Shown: in pieces, positions 27,449-35,983 of the stretch
How positions within the stretch are numbered: the first letter of the stretch is position 1
Layout: each line of letters begins with the position of its first letter
DNA from: Mycolicibacterium rhodesiae
GTDB taxonomy: Bacteria > Actinomycetota > Actinomycetes > Mycobacteriales > Mycobacteriaceae
Assembly: GCF_002086695.1 (NCBI RefSeq)
Contig: NZ_MVIH01000005.1
Span: 124,001 to 188,000, forward strand
Direction: 5' to 3'
Length of the DNA: 64,000 bases
The notes under the pieces: model-generated
What the model was told of the DNA's origin: nothing
Database searches by the model: none
The model's input: the letters and a program-made list of their open reading frames with translations, nothing else
Program-made: the position numbers and the translations under genes

Positions 27449-29785
27449 GTGACCGCTCCCGCGCTGCTCGCCGGTGTGCGAGTGCTCGACCTGTGCGACC
27501 AGACCGGCGACTCGGTCACCCGGCTGCTGGCCGACCTCGGAGCGGACGTCGTCAAGGTCGAGGCACCCGGAGGTAGCCCCGCCCGCCGGGCGCTGCCCAC
27601 CCTGGACGGCGTCAGTATCCCGTTCGCACTGCACAACGCGAACAAGCGCAGCCTCGTGCTCGATCCCGCCGTCGCTGCCGACCGGCGTCGGTTTGTCGAG
27701 ATGACCGGCGAGGCCGACATCCTCGTCGACAGCGGCATCCCCGGTGCGGTGGCGGCGTTCGGCACCTCCTGCGCCGCACTGGCCGACCAGTTCGGCCAGC
27801 TGGTCGCGATGACGGTCACCGACTTCGGCACCGAGGGTCCACGGGCGTCCTGGCGCGCCAGCGACGCGGTGCTCTACGCGATGTCCACCGCACTGTCGCG
27901 GTCGGGACCGATGACGGGCACCCCGGTGCTGCCCCCGGACGGTATCGCCTCGACCACCGCGGCCGTGCAGGCGGCGTGGGCGGTCCTGGTGGCGTACTTC
28001 AACCGGTTGCGCTGCGGGACAGGCGATTACATCGACTTCTCCCGTTTCGACGCGGTGGTGCTGACATTGGACCCGCCGTTCGGGACGCAGGGTCAGGCGG
28101 CGACCGCCCGCAACGCGGCCGAGCGGTGGCGCGGCAGGCCGCGGAATCAGGATTCGTATCCGATCTTCGCGTGCCGCGACGGCTACGTGCGGATCTGTGT
28201 GCTGGCGCCCCGGCAGTGGCGCGGCATGCGGGCGTGGCTGGGGGAGCCGGAACAGTTCCAGGATCCGATCTTCGACTCGATTGCCGCCCGTACCAAAGCC
28301 TTCGGTGAGCTCGGTCGGTTGATGGCCGCGCTGTTCGCCGATAAGACGATGGCTCAGCTGGTTGCCGAGGGGCAGGCGCACGGCGTGCCGATCGCCGCGG
28401 TGCTGACTCCGTCGCAAGCTCTGGAGTCCGAGCATCTCACCGAGGTCGGTGCGCTGCTGGACGCCGAGTTGGCGCCCGGCGTTACAGCTCGGGTGCCTGC
28501 CGGCTACTGGGTGGTCGACGGCAGCCACGCCGGATATCGCGCACCGGCACCTGGCCTTGCTGACAGCGATACCCGTTGGACATCAACACAATTCGCGCCG
28601 GATGCCAACCAGGCGGTGGGCGCCCGGCCGCTGGCCGGGGTCCGCGTGCTGGATCTCGGTGTGATCGTCGCCGGCGGTGAACTCAGCAGGCTGTTCGGCG
28701 ACCTCGGCGCCGAAGTGATCAAAATCGAGAGTGCCGGCTACCCCGATGGCTTGCGCCAGAAGCGTCCCGATCAGCAGATCAGCGAGTCGTTCGCCCGTGC
28801 CCATCGCAACCAGCTCGGTCTGGGTCTGGAGTTGCGCAGCCCCGCCGGTTCCGAGGTGTTCGGCAGGCTGGTGGCCGCCTCTGACGCGGTGTTCGCCAAC
28901 TTCAAGCCGGGAACACTGGCCTCCCTTGGCTTTTCCCCCGAGCGACTGCGGGAACTGAATCCCGGCCTGATACTGGCCGAAAGCAGCGCCTTCGGTGACA
29001 CCGGACCGTGGAGCAAACGGCTGGGGTACGGCCCGCTGGTACGCGCGACGATCGGTGTGACCCGGCTCTGGACGTCGCAGGAGCCGCCCGCGCCCACCGC
29101 GCGGCACGCGTTCTACGACGCGACGACGATCTTCCCCGACCATGTCGTGGGGCGGATCAGCGCGATCGGTGCACTCGCGGGATTGATCCGCCGAGAGCGG
29201 GACGGGATCGGCGCCCGAACGCACGTCTCGCAGGCCGAAGCCGCGATCAACCAACTCGACACCCTGTATGTCACGCTGGCGGCTGCCACGGCCGGAGTCG
29301 GGCACGTCGAGCCGGACCCCGCCGCGCATCTGGTGCTCGCGTGCGCCGGGGATGACGAATGGTGCGTGGTGTCTCTTCGTTCCGATGCCGACCGCGAGGC
29401 GGTGGCCGGCGTCGTCGGCGACACGGAACTGGCCGACTGGACCAGGCAACGCTCGCCGCTGCAGGTTGCCGAGGCGCTGCAGGCCGCCGGGGTGGCCGCA
29501 GGCCCGATGAACCGGGTCGCTGACCTGGCCGACGATCCGCAGCTGACGTTGCGGAAAGTGTTCAGCGACATGGTCCATCCGCTGCTCGAGCACCCGCTGC
29601 CGACCGAGGCCGGCCCGGCGCCCTATCGCCACATCCCGCCCGCGCCGCAGCGTCCCGCGCCGCTGCCCGGCGCAGACACCCGCAAGATCTGCCGTGACGT
29701 GCTGAACATGACGGCCGGTGAGATAGACCAGCTGATCGCCGACGGCGTGTTGTTCGCCGCGGACGCCGAGACCCAGGAGCGATGA
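27449..29785 (+). CDS. Double-domain CaiB/BaiF (family III) CoA-transferase
   Basis: 778 residues, two fused CoA-transferase III halves. The first begins LAGVRVLDLCDQTGDSVTRLLADLGADVVKVE and the second, at about 393, LAGVRVLDLGVIVAGGELSRLFGDLGAEVIKIE. Both keep the GADV/GAEV-x-K nucleotide-sugar face. The catalytic Asp expected about 170 residues into each half is not certain in the first. Transfers CoA between carboxylic acids; the pair is unknown. The GTG at 27449 gives exactly 778 residues, equal to Rv1866. It is followed after one base by an aldehyde dehydrogenase gene, so the two are co-translated. Confidence 0.88.
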   Translation: MTAPALLAGVRVLDLCDQTGDSVTRLLADLGADVVKVEAPGGSPARRALPTLDGVSIPFALHNANKRSLVLDPAVAADRRRFVEMTGEADILVDSGIPGAVAAFGTSCAALADQFGQLVAMTVTDFGTEGPRASWRASDAVLYAMSTALSRSGPMTGTPVLPPDGIASTTAAVQAAWAVLVAYFNRLRCGTGDYIDFSRFDAVVLTLDPPFGTQGQAATARNAAERWRGRPRNQDSYPIFACRDGYVRICVLAPRQWRGMRAWLGEPEQFQDPIFDSIAARTKAFGELGRLMAALFADKTMAQLVAEGQAHGVPIAAVLTPSQALESEHLTEVGALLDAELAPGVTARVPAGYWVVDGSHAGYRAPAPGLADSDTRWTSTQFAPDANQAVGARPLAGVRVLDLGVIVAGGELSRLFGDLGAEVIKIESAGYPDGLRQKRPDQQISESFARAHRNQLGLGLELRSPAGSEVFGRLVAASDAVFANFKPGTLASLGFSPERLRELNPGLILAESSAFGDTGPWSKRLGYGPLVRATIGVTRLWTSQEPPAPTARHAFYDATTIFPDHVVGRISAIGALAGLIRRERDGIGARTHVSQAEAAINQLDTLYVTLAAATAGVGHVEPDPAAHLVLACAGDDEWCVVSLRSDADREAVAGVVGDTELADWTRQRSPLQVAEALQAAGVAAGPMNRVADLADDPQLTLRKVFSDMVHPLLEHPLPTEAGPAPYRHIPPAPQRPAPLPGADTRKICRDVLNMTAGEIDQLIADGVLFAADAETQER

Positions 29786-29786
29786 G

Positions 29787-31223
29787 ATGAGCACCGGCGC
29801 AGAGATTTTCGTCGACGGAAAGTTCCTCAAGGCCGATCGGGTGCAGCCGGTGATCGAAGCGGCGACCGGTGAGCCGCTGGGCGACGGCGCCAGCGCCACC
29901 GAGGCCGAAATCGACGCCGCGGTGGCCGCCGCACGGGGCGCGCTTGCGCAGTGGCAGTCCGCCTCGCCCGATCATCGGGCCGAGTTGCTCACCGCGTTCG
30001 CTGCCGCCCTGGAGCGCCGAGCCCGATCCACCGACGAACTGGTGAGCCGCGAGAACGGCATGCCGATGTCGCTGTCGCGCGGTGCCAACGGGCGCTTCCC
30101 GGCCGCCCTGGTGCGCTACTACGCGCAGCTGATCACCGAAACACCGATCGAGGAGATCCGCCCGAGCATGATCGGGCACACCGTCGTGCGCCGGGAGGCC
30201 GTCGGTGTGGTGGCCGCGATCGTGCCGTGGAACTATCCGCAGGCCCTCGCCGCGTTCAAGCTGGCGCCCGCGCTGGCGGCCGGCTGCACCGTAGTGCTCA
30301 AGGCCGCTCCCGAAACCGCGCTGGACGCTTTGGTGTTCGCCCAGGCCGCCGAGGAGGCCGGGCTGCCTGCGGGCGTGCTCAACATCGTTCCCGGCGGTGC
30401 GGCCGCCGGCGCCTACCTGGTATCGCATCCCGGCGTGGACAAGGTCACGTTCACCGGGTCGACGGTCGCAGGGCGCGCGATCGGCGAGGTGTGCGGCCGG
30501 CTGCTGCGCCCGGTCACCCTGGAGTTGGGTGGAAAATCGGCGGCGATCATCCTCGACGACGCGGACTTGGACGCCACTGTCGCAGGCCTGCGGAACGCCT
30601 CATTCGTCAACAATGGCCAGACCTGCCACCTCAGCTCGCGGATCCTGGCACCTCGATCGCGCTACGGCGAGGTGCTCGACGCGCTTGTCGGCATGGTCGG
30701 TGAGCTCAATGTCGGCGATCCGCTGGACAAGTCGACCGATATCGGCCCGCTGGTCAGTGAGCGCCAGCGCGAACGGGTGCTGGGCTACATCGGGTCCGGG
30801 AAAGCAAGTTCGGCGAAACTGGTTGCGGGCGGCTCGGTTCCGGCCGGCCAGCCGCGCGGCTGGTTCGTCTCGCCGACGGTGTTCGCCGACGTGGACAACT
30901 CCGATCGGATCGCCCAGGAGGAGATCTTCGGTCCGGTGCTCGCGGTGATCCCGTACGACGGTGACGACGAGGCCGTTGCGTTGGCCAACGACAGCGAGTT
31001 CGGTCTGGCCGGCACGGTGTGGTCGACCGACGACGAGCGGGCCATCGAGATCGCCCGTGCGGTGCGCACCGGCACCGTCGGAATCAACGACTACCAACTG
31101 GACTTCCGTGCGCCGTTCGGGGGAGTGAAGGCCAGCGGTATCGGCCGCGAGCTGGGCCCGGAGGGGCTGGACGCGTTCTTTGCTCTCAAGTCGATTTACC
31201 GGGTCGGACCAGCAGACGACTGA
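29787..31223 (+). CDS. Aldehyde dehydrogenase
   Basis: 478 residues, NAD(P)-dependent ALDH superfamily. PWNYP, FTGSTVAGR (cofactor loop), ELGGKSAAI (general-base Glu) and NNGQTCHLSSR (nucleophilic Cys) are all present, and EEIFGPVLAVIPYD confirms the family. It oxidises an aldehyde to an acid or, with the adjacent CoA-transferase, may handle the acid product as a CoA ester; that link is inferred from the one-base gap. Substrate unknown. Confidence 0.93.
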   Translation: MSTGAEIFVDGKFLKADRVQPVIEAATGEPLGDGASATEAEIDAAVAAARGALAQWQSASPDHRAELLTAFAAALERRARSTDELVSRENGMPMSLSRGANGRFPAALVRYYAQLITETPIEEIRPSMIGHTVVRREAVGVVAAIVPWNYPQALAAFKLAPALAAGCTVVLKAAPETALDALVFAQAAEEAGLPAGVLNIVPGGAAAGAYLVSHPGVDKVTFTGSTVAGRAIGEVCGRLLRPVTLELGGKSAAIILDDADLDATVAGLRNASFVNNGQTCHLSSRILAPRSRYGEVLDALVGMVGELNVGDPLDKSTDIGPLVSERQRERVLGYIGSGKASSAKLVAGGSVPAGQPRGWFVSPTVFADVDNSDRIAQEEIFGPVLAVIPYDGDDEAVALANDSEFGLAGTVWSTDDERAIEIARAVRTGTVGINDYQLDFRAPFGGVKASGIGRELGPEGLDAFFALKSIYRVGPADD

Positions 31224-31289
31224 GTGGCCACCCGCGACGCGGTCCGCGTCACGAATGGCCACTCAGCTGGGGGTTCTGTCCAGCCGGTG

Positions 31290-31748
31290 CTAGCCGGTGC
31301 CCAGGCAGCCCACGCCGTTGACGCAGCCACCGGCACCGCCTGGTCCGGCGCCGCCCTGGACGCCAGGAGCCGATCCGCTGACACCGCCCGGTCCGGCGCC
31401 GCCCTGGACGCCAGGAGCCGATCCGCTGACACCGCCCGGTCCGGCGCCGCCCTCGACGCCGGGCGCTGTGCCCGTCACGCCACCGGGGCCCGCGCCGCCG
31501 TTCACACCGGGCGCCGTGCCCGTCACGCCACCGGGTGCGGTGCCGGTCGCGCCGCCAGGTGCGGTGGTGTCACCGCCCGCCGGACTGGTCGTTACGACCA
31601 CCGACGAGGTGGGCGACGTCGTCGTGGTCGACGTGCTCGTCTTGGAGCTGTCGTCGCCTCCGCCACAGCCGACGGCAAGCGTCAATACCGCGGCACCGCC
31701 GACGAATGTCATAGCGGCCCTTGAAATCACTCCCGATCGCACAGCCAT
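31290..31748 (-). CDS. Lipoprotein with Gly-rich 16-residue tandem repeats
   Basis: 152 residues. Signal peptide with lipobox LAVGC (lipidated Cys28) followed by a Ser/Thr linker (SSKTSTSTTTTSPTSS), then a GT-rich part and repeats of GGAGPGGVSGSAPGVQ (16 residues, three close copies and partial ones), ending GGCVNGVGCLGTG with two Cys. The composition suggests a surface-exposed, flexible, possibly O-mannosylated lipoprotein. GAGGG Shine-Dalgarno precedes the ATG. Function unknown. Divergent from the SRPBCC gene, with the SigF-type promoter between. Confidence 0.75.
   Translation of the reverse strand: MAVRSGVISRAAMTFVGGAAVLTLAVGCGGGDDSSKTSTSTTTTSPTSSVVVTTSPAGGDTTAPGGATGTAPGGVTGTAPGVNGGAGPGGVTGTAPGVEGGAGPGGVSGSAPGVQGGAGPGGVSGSAPGVQGGAGPGGAGGCVNGVGCLGTG
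31342..31437 (-). repeat. Two exact 48-base tandem repeats in the lipoprotein gene
   Basis: A 48-base unit at 31342-31389 is repeated at 31390-31437; further diverged copies continue to about 31530. The exact match at DNA level indicates recent duplication, and copy number is likely to vary between strains. Confidence 0.88.
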
Positions 31749-31830
31749 ACGGCCCTCACTTCCTTGTTAGGGGACGCTTAGGCGTACCCGCCGCGAGCTC
31801 AAACAAACCCTGGCTTGTGGCACCGGTCCC

Positions 31831-31856
31831 CGTTTGACCGCTTCGGACCGGGGTAT
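31831..31856 (+). promoter_or_regulatory. SigF-type promoter
   Basis: CGTTT at 31831-31835 and GGGTAT at 31851-31856 with a 15-base spacer match the mycobacterial SigF pattern (GGTTT, 15-17 bases, GGGTAT) except for one base in the -35. It faces the SRPBCC/ADH pair, whose GTG start is 30 bases downstream. Confidence 0.6.
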
Positions 31857-31885
31857 CGGCTGTTCTCGACGAAGGGAGCAGGACA

Positions 31886-32380
31886 GTGAGCGTCCTCGAT
31901 AACGCGAAGGGCCAGATCGCCGGACTGGTCGACAAGATCGCGGACAACGCGCCGCACACCACGGCGCAGCAGACCGTCACGGTCGCCTGCACGGTGATCG
32001 AGGCTGAAGAGCTCTGGCGCGACGCGCGCCGACTGTCGGAGGTGCTCGGCGAACTCGGGGAGGTGCGCTTCACCGAACCCAACCGCTACCACTGGCATCT
32101 GCACGCGGCAGGCGTCGACCTGGCGTGGGAGTCGCGGCTCGTCAGCGACACGGACGCGCTGCGCTTCGTCGGCAGCGACGGCAACGAGATCATCGTCGAG
32201 TACCGGCCCGCTCCCAACAACTTGGGCACCGAGCTGATGTTGCGGACCAAAACCCCTGCGCCGGAACTGCTTTCCGGTGCGGCCGCGTTCACGGTCCTCT
32301 ACCGCGTTCGCGCCCTGCTGCAGACCGGCGAGATTCCCACCATCCGGCGTAATCCGAGTTCGCGCGCGTCCGCGCGCTGA
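31886..32380 (+). CDS. SRPBCC (START-like) domain protein
   Basis: 164 residues. The core (about 30-140) has a hydrophobic-pocket beta-sheet pattern (TVTVACTVIEAEELWRDARRLSEVLGELGEVRF...YHWHLHAAGVDLAWESRLVSD) of the polyketide cyclase/START-like superfamily, which binds hydrophobic ligands. GTG start after GAAGGGAGCAGG. It shares an operon with the alcohol dehydrogenase (15-base gap) and is preceded by a SigF-type promoter, suggesting a stress/stationary-phase function. Ligand unknown. Confidence 0.78.
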   Translation: MSVLDNAKGQIAGLVDKIADNAPHTTAQQTVTVACTVIEAEELWRDARRLSEVLGELGEVRFTEPNRYHWHLHAAGVDLAWESRLVSDTDALRFVGSDGNEIIVEYRPAPNNLGTELMLRTKTPAPELLSGAAAFTVLYRVRALLQTGEIPTIRRNPSSRASAR

Positions 32381-32395
32381 GCAGAAAGGCCACCC

Positions 32396-33565
32396 ATGCG
32401 TGCACTGTGTTGGAACGGCGTCAATGATCTGGCGGTCGAAACCGTCGACGATCCGACGATCCTCAACCCCCACGACATCATCCTGCGGGTGCGGTTGACC
32501 ACCACCTGCGGATCGGATCTGCACTTCATCGACGGCTATCTGCCGGGTATGCGTGAGGGCGACGTCTTCGGCCACGAGTTCATGGGCGAGATCGTCGACA
32601 TCGGTTCGGAGGTGTCAGTCCGCCGGATCGGTGAGCGGGTGGTCGTGCCGTCGTTCATCGCCTGCGACCGCTGCTGGTATTGCGACCACGAGCTCTACTC
32701 CTGTTGCGACACCACCAATCCCAACGCCCAACTGCAACAACCGCTGCTCGGCTATCCGTCCGGCGGGATCTACGGCTACACCCATCCCTTCGGCGGCTAC
32801 GCCGGCTCACATGCCGAGTACATCCGGGTGCCGTTTGGCGACGTCAACTGCTTCCCGATCCCGGAGGGGGTCAGCGACGAACAAGCGCTGTTCCTGTCCG
32901 ACGCCGCACCGACCGGCTTCATGGGCGCCGACTTCTGCGAGGTCTCCGCAGGGGACACCGTCGCGGTCTTCGGCGCAGGCGGAGTCGGGTTGATGGCCGC
33001 CAAGAGCGCGCAGCTGCTGGGAGCCGAGCGAGCCATCGTGATCGACCGCATCCCCGAGCGGCTTTCGCTGGCTCGCCACGGATACGGTTTGGAGACAATC
33101 GATTACACGGCCGTCGACAGTGTGCACGAGACGTTGCGTGAGATGACCGGCGGCCGCGGCCCGGACGCATGCATCGACGCGGTCGGTATGGAGGGGCACG
33201 GCACCGGTGTCCAACAGCTCTACGACAAGGCCAAGCAGCTACTGCACCTGGAGACCGACCGCGCCAGCGCGCTGCGGCAAGCGATTTTGGCGTGCCGCAA
33301 GGGCGGGGTGGTATCGGTACTCGGCGTCTACGGCGTCACCGACAAGTTCCCGATGGGCGTCGTCACCAACAAGGCCCTGACCATCAAGTCGGCCCAGCAG
33401 CACGGCCAGCGCTACATGGCGCGGTTGTTCGACTACGTGCAGCAGGGTGACCTCGACCCGGCCAAGCTCATCACCCACGACCTGCCGCTGGAGCAAGGTG
33501 TGCAGGCCTACGACATGTTCAAAAACAAGGACGACGGCTGCATCCGCGTGGCCATCAGGCCCTAG
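32396..33565 (+). CDS. Zinc-dependent alcohol dehydrogenase (formaldehyde dehydrogenase-like MDR)
   Basis: 389 residues, medium-chain dehydrogenase. Catalytic zinc ligands in TTTCGSDLHF and GHEFMGE; the structural zinc loop is CDRCWYCDHELYSCC with four or five Cys. NAD site FGAGGVG, then IVIDRIPERLSLA (Asp at strand end selects NAD). The long form with the insertion resembles glutathione-independent formaldehyde dehydrogenase-like enzymes. Substrate unknown. Operon with the SRPBCC gene. Confidence 0.88.
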   Translation: MRALCWNGVNDLAVETVDDPTILNPHDIILRVRLTTTCGSDLHFIDGYLPGMREGDVFGHEFMGEIVDIGSEVSVRRIGERVVVPSFIACDRCWYCDHELYSCCDTTNPNAQLQQPLLGYPSGGIYGYTHPFGGYAGSHAEYIRVPFGDVNCFPIPEGVSDEQALFLSDAAPTGFMGADFCEVSAGDTVAVFGAGGVGLMAAKSAQLLGAERAIVIDRIPERLSLARHGYGLETIDYTAVDSVHETLREMTGGRGPDACIDAVGMEGHGTGVQQLYDKAKQLLHLETDRASALRQAILACRKGGVVSVLGVYGVTDKFPMGVVTNKALTIKSAQQHGQRYMARLFDYVQQGDLDPAKLITHDLPLEQGVQAYDMFKNKDDGCIRVAIRP

Positions 33566-33567
33566 CC

Positions 33568-34314
33568 CTAGTCCAGCGAATCCCAGAACTGCGTCAGCGC
33601 GGAGGCGCCGCGCACCGGATCCTGCAGCATCCACCAGTGCCCGAGCCCCTCGAGCACCTCGGTGCGGGCACCGGCCTGCTCGGCCGCCGCGCGCCGCTGC
33701 TCTTCGGTGCCGACGTAGGTGTCCTCGGTGGCCAACAGCGACAGTCCCGGTCGGGCGGCGGCGTTGACCAGGAATCGGCCGGCTTCGGATACCGCGGGCT
33801 GGGCGGCCGAGCGGTACAGCGCCAGGATCGCCCGGCCCATCTCGGGTCCCTGCGCGAGCGCCAACTCGGTGGCGACGGCGGCCGGGATGCCCATCCCTGT
33901 CAGCAGTGCGACCCGATCGTCGTGCGAGCTGCCTGCCATCGCTTCGATGGCTTGTTCTCCGGCACCGGGCGCCTGCCACACCTGCGCCATGTCATGCCAG
34001 ACGTAGTCGGGATGCATGACGCCGATGATGTCGCTGGCCCAGCTGCGCACCAGCTCGGGCCGATTCATGACGAGATTGAGCACATGACCGCCGCCCCAGT
34101 CATGACCGACGAGGTCCACGGGCTCGTCGAAGCCCTCCAACTCGCCGATGAGCCAGTCGCGATAGGCGACCATCGTCGCCGGGAAGTCGTCGGGCAGCGG
34201 CGCACCGAACCCGGGCGGCGACAACCGCACCACGTCGTCGCGACCGAGTGCCTCGACCAGCGGGCCCCAGATCACGTCGGTTTCCGGATTGCCATGCACC
34301 AGAACGACCGTCAT
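33568..34314 (-). CDS. Alpha/beta hydrolase (epoxide hydrolase/dehalogenase type)
   Basis: 248 residues. The nucleophile elbow reads VGHDWGGGH with Asp as nucleophile, as in haloalkane dehalogenases and epoxide hydrolases; an oxyanion motif HGNP is near the start and the base His lies in GLGHWWML at the C-terminus. Substrate cannot be told. Convergent with the ADH (2-base gap) and divergent from the thiolase-like gene over a 116-base region containing a 6-base inverted repeat. Confidence 0.85.
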   Translation of the reverse strand: MTVVLVHGNPETDVIWGPLVEALGRDDVVRLSPPGFGAPLPDDFPATMVAYRDWLIGELEGFDEPVDLVGHDWGGGHVLNLVMNRPELVRSWASDIIGVMHPDYVWHDMAQVWQAPGAGEQAIEAMAGSSHDDRVALLTGMGIPAAVATELALAQGPEMGRAILALYRSAAQPAVSEAGRFLVNAAARPGLSLLATEDTYVGTEEQRRAAAEQAGARTEVLEGLGHWWMLQDPVRGASALTQFWDSLD

Positions 34315-34384
34315 GGCGTCATCCTGGCACGCCCGTCGGCCGAGGAGAACCGCCCCTCTGGCGGTCCGCCGGCCGGTGCTAGGT

Positions 34385-34400
34385 TTTGACAGGCGTCAAA
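34385..34400. promoter_or_regulatory. Inverted repeat TTTGAC-4-GTCAAA in a divergent promoter region
   Basis: A perfect 6-base inverted repeat (TTTGAC AGGC GTCAAA) between the hydrolase and thiolase-like genes. It could be an operator of a dimeric regulator or overlap a -35 element. The regulator is not in the window. Confidence 0.35.
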
Positions 34401-34430
34401 CGCCGTCACGACTACAGATAGGGGCCGTCG

Positions 34431-35897
34431 ATGGATCCTCGGACGCCGGTGTTGGTCGCGGCGGGACAGATCAACCAGCGCGACGACGCGCAGATCGAAC
34501 CCGTCGACCTGATGGCCGCGGCCGCGCGGGAGGCCGCCGATTCCAAGGTGCTGCAGGCCGTCGACGCCATCCGGGTGGTCAACCTGCTGTCGTGGCGCTA
34601 CCGCGACCCGGGTCTGCTGCTGGGCCAGCGCATCGGCGCCCGCAATCCCTCGACCTACTACACCGGGGTGGGCGGGAACACGCCGCAGTCTTTGGTCAAT
34701 CAGGCCTGCCTGGACATCCAGCAGGGGCGCGCCGATGTCGTCCTGCTCGCCGGCGGAGAGACGTGGCGGAACCGAAAGCGTATGCAGGCCAACGGAATCA
34801 AGCCTGGCTGGACTCGCCAGGGGGAGGACGTCGCAGTGCCGCCGGGCGCCGAGGACGAGGTGCCGATGTCCAGCCCCGCCGAAGAGCGCATCGGGCTGCT
34901 GTTGCCGTCGCACGTCTACCCGCTCTTCGAACAGGCGCTGCGGATCGCGCGCGGTGAGAGCGTGGCCGATCATCAGCGCCGCGTCGCGGAGCTGTGGTCG
35001 CGGTTCAGCGCGGTGGCCGCGGACAACCCGCAGGCCTGGAGCCGTGAAGCGCGCAGCGCCGAGGAGATCGGGCAGGCCGGTCCGGACAACCGGATGATCA
35101 GCTGGCCGTATCCGAAGCTGATGAACTCCAACAACATGGTCAACCAAGCCGCCGTGGTCATCCTGTGTTCGGCCGAGAAGGCCACCGAGCTGCAGATCCC
35201 GCGCGATCAGTGGGTCTTCCCCTATGCGGGCACCGACTCGCATGACACCTACTCGGTGGCCGAACGCCACGAACTGCACCGGTCACCAGCCATCCGGATC
35301 GCCGGGCGCCGCGCGCTCGAACTCGCCGGAGTCGGCACCGACGACCTGGCGCACATCGACGTCTACTCGTGCTTCCCGTCGGCCGTGCAGGTGGCCGCCG
35401 GCGAGCTCGGCCTGGCCACCGACGACCCGCGGCGGCCGCTGACCGTCACCGGCGGCCTGACCTTCGCAGGCGGCCCGTGGAACAACTACGTCATGCACTC
35501 CATCGCCACCATGGCCGGGTTGCTGCGCGACGACCCCGCCGCCTACGGCCTGATCACCGCCAACGGCGGGTTCCTCACCAAGCACAGCTTCGGTGTGTAC
35601 AGCGCGACTCCGCCGCAGGCGGCCTTCCGCTGGGAGGACGTCCAGTCCGAGGTCGACCGCGAACCCACCCGCACCGCGGTGGTCGAATGGGAGGGCGAGG
35701 GAACGGTCGAGTCCTGGACCACCCCGTTCGATCGCGACGGTCGGCCGGAAAAAGCGTTCCTGGCGGTGCGGACCCCCGACGACGCCCGCGCGATGGCAGT
35801 GATCGACGACGCCGACGCGGCGGCGGTCACCGTGGCCGAAGACATCGCCGGTGCCAAGGTCCGGGTGCACGCCGACGGCCGGGCCAGCCTGTCCTGA
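34431..35897 (+). CDS. Thiolase-like (acetyl-CoA acetyltransferase family) protein, Rv1867-like
   Basis: 488 residues, SCP2-type thiolase superfamily. The C-terminal half carries YSCFPSAVQVAAGELG and GGFLTKHSFGVYSATPP (His and strand region of thiolases). The usual nucleophilic Cys-Ser/Ala-Gly in the first half is replaced by GVGGNTPQSLVNQAC, so the nucleophile is displaced or lost; I believe this is shared by the Rv1867 group. Role therefore uncertain: a thiolase relative in lipid or steroid metabolism rather than a proven acetyltransferase. ATG at 34431, with the inverted repeat 31 bases upstream. Confidence 0.8.
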   Translation: MDPRTPVLVAAGQINQRDDAQIEPVDLMAAAAREAADSKVLQAVDAIRVVNLLSWRYRDPGLLLGQRIGARNPSTYYTGVGGNTPQSLVNQACLDIQQGRADVVLLAGGETWRNRKRMQANGIKPGWTRQGEDVAVPPGAEDEVPMSSPAEERIGLLLPSHVYPLFEQALRIARGESVADHQRRVAELWSRFSAVAADNPQAWSREARSAEEIGQAGPDNRMISWPYPKLMNSNNMVNQAAVVILCSAEKATELQIPRDQWVFPYAGTDSHDTYSVAERHELHRSPAIRIAGRRALELAGVGTDDLAHIDVYSCFPSAVQVAAGELGLATDDPRRPLTVTGGLTFAGGPWNNYVMHSIATMAGLLRDDPAAYGLITANGGFLTKHSFGVYSATPPQAAFRWEDVQSEVDREPTRTAVVEWEGEGTVESWTTPFDRDGRPEKAFLAVRTPDDARAMAVIDDADAAAVTVAEDIAGAKVRVHADGRASLS

Positions 35898-35902
35898 TCC
35901 GC

Positions 35903-35938
35903 TTCTCCCGACGGGAGAAAACGGCGATTTTTTCGCCG
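35903..35938 (+). terminator. Tandem terminator hairpins after the thiolase-like gene
   Basis: First hairpin TTCTCCC/GGGAGAA at 35903-35919 with a GAC loop; second CGGCGA/TCGCCG at 35922-35938 with a five-T loop. They follow the thiolase-like stop by five bases, upstream of the 35984 gene. Confidence 0.6.
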
Positions 35939-35983
35939 CGACCTGCTTAGAGTCGAAGTCCGCGGGGGAACTGGGGGCGTGGC

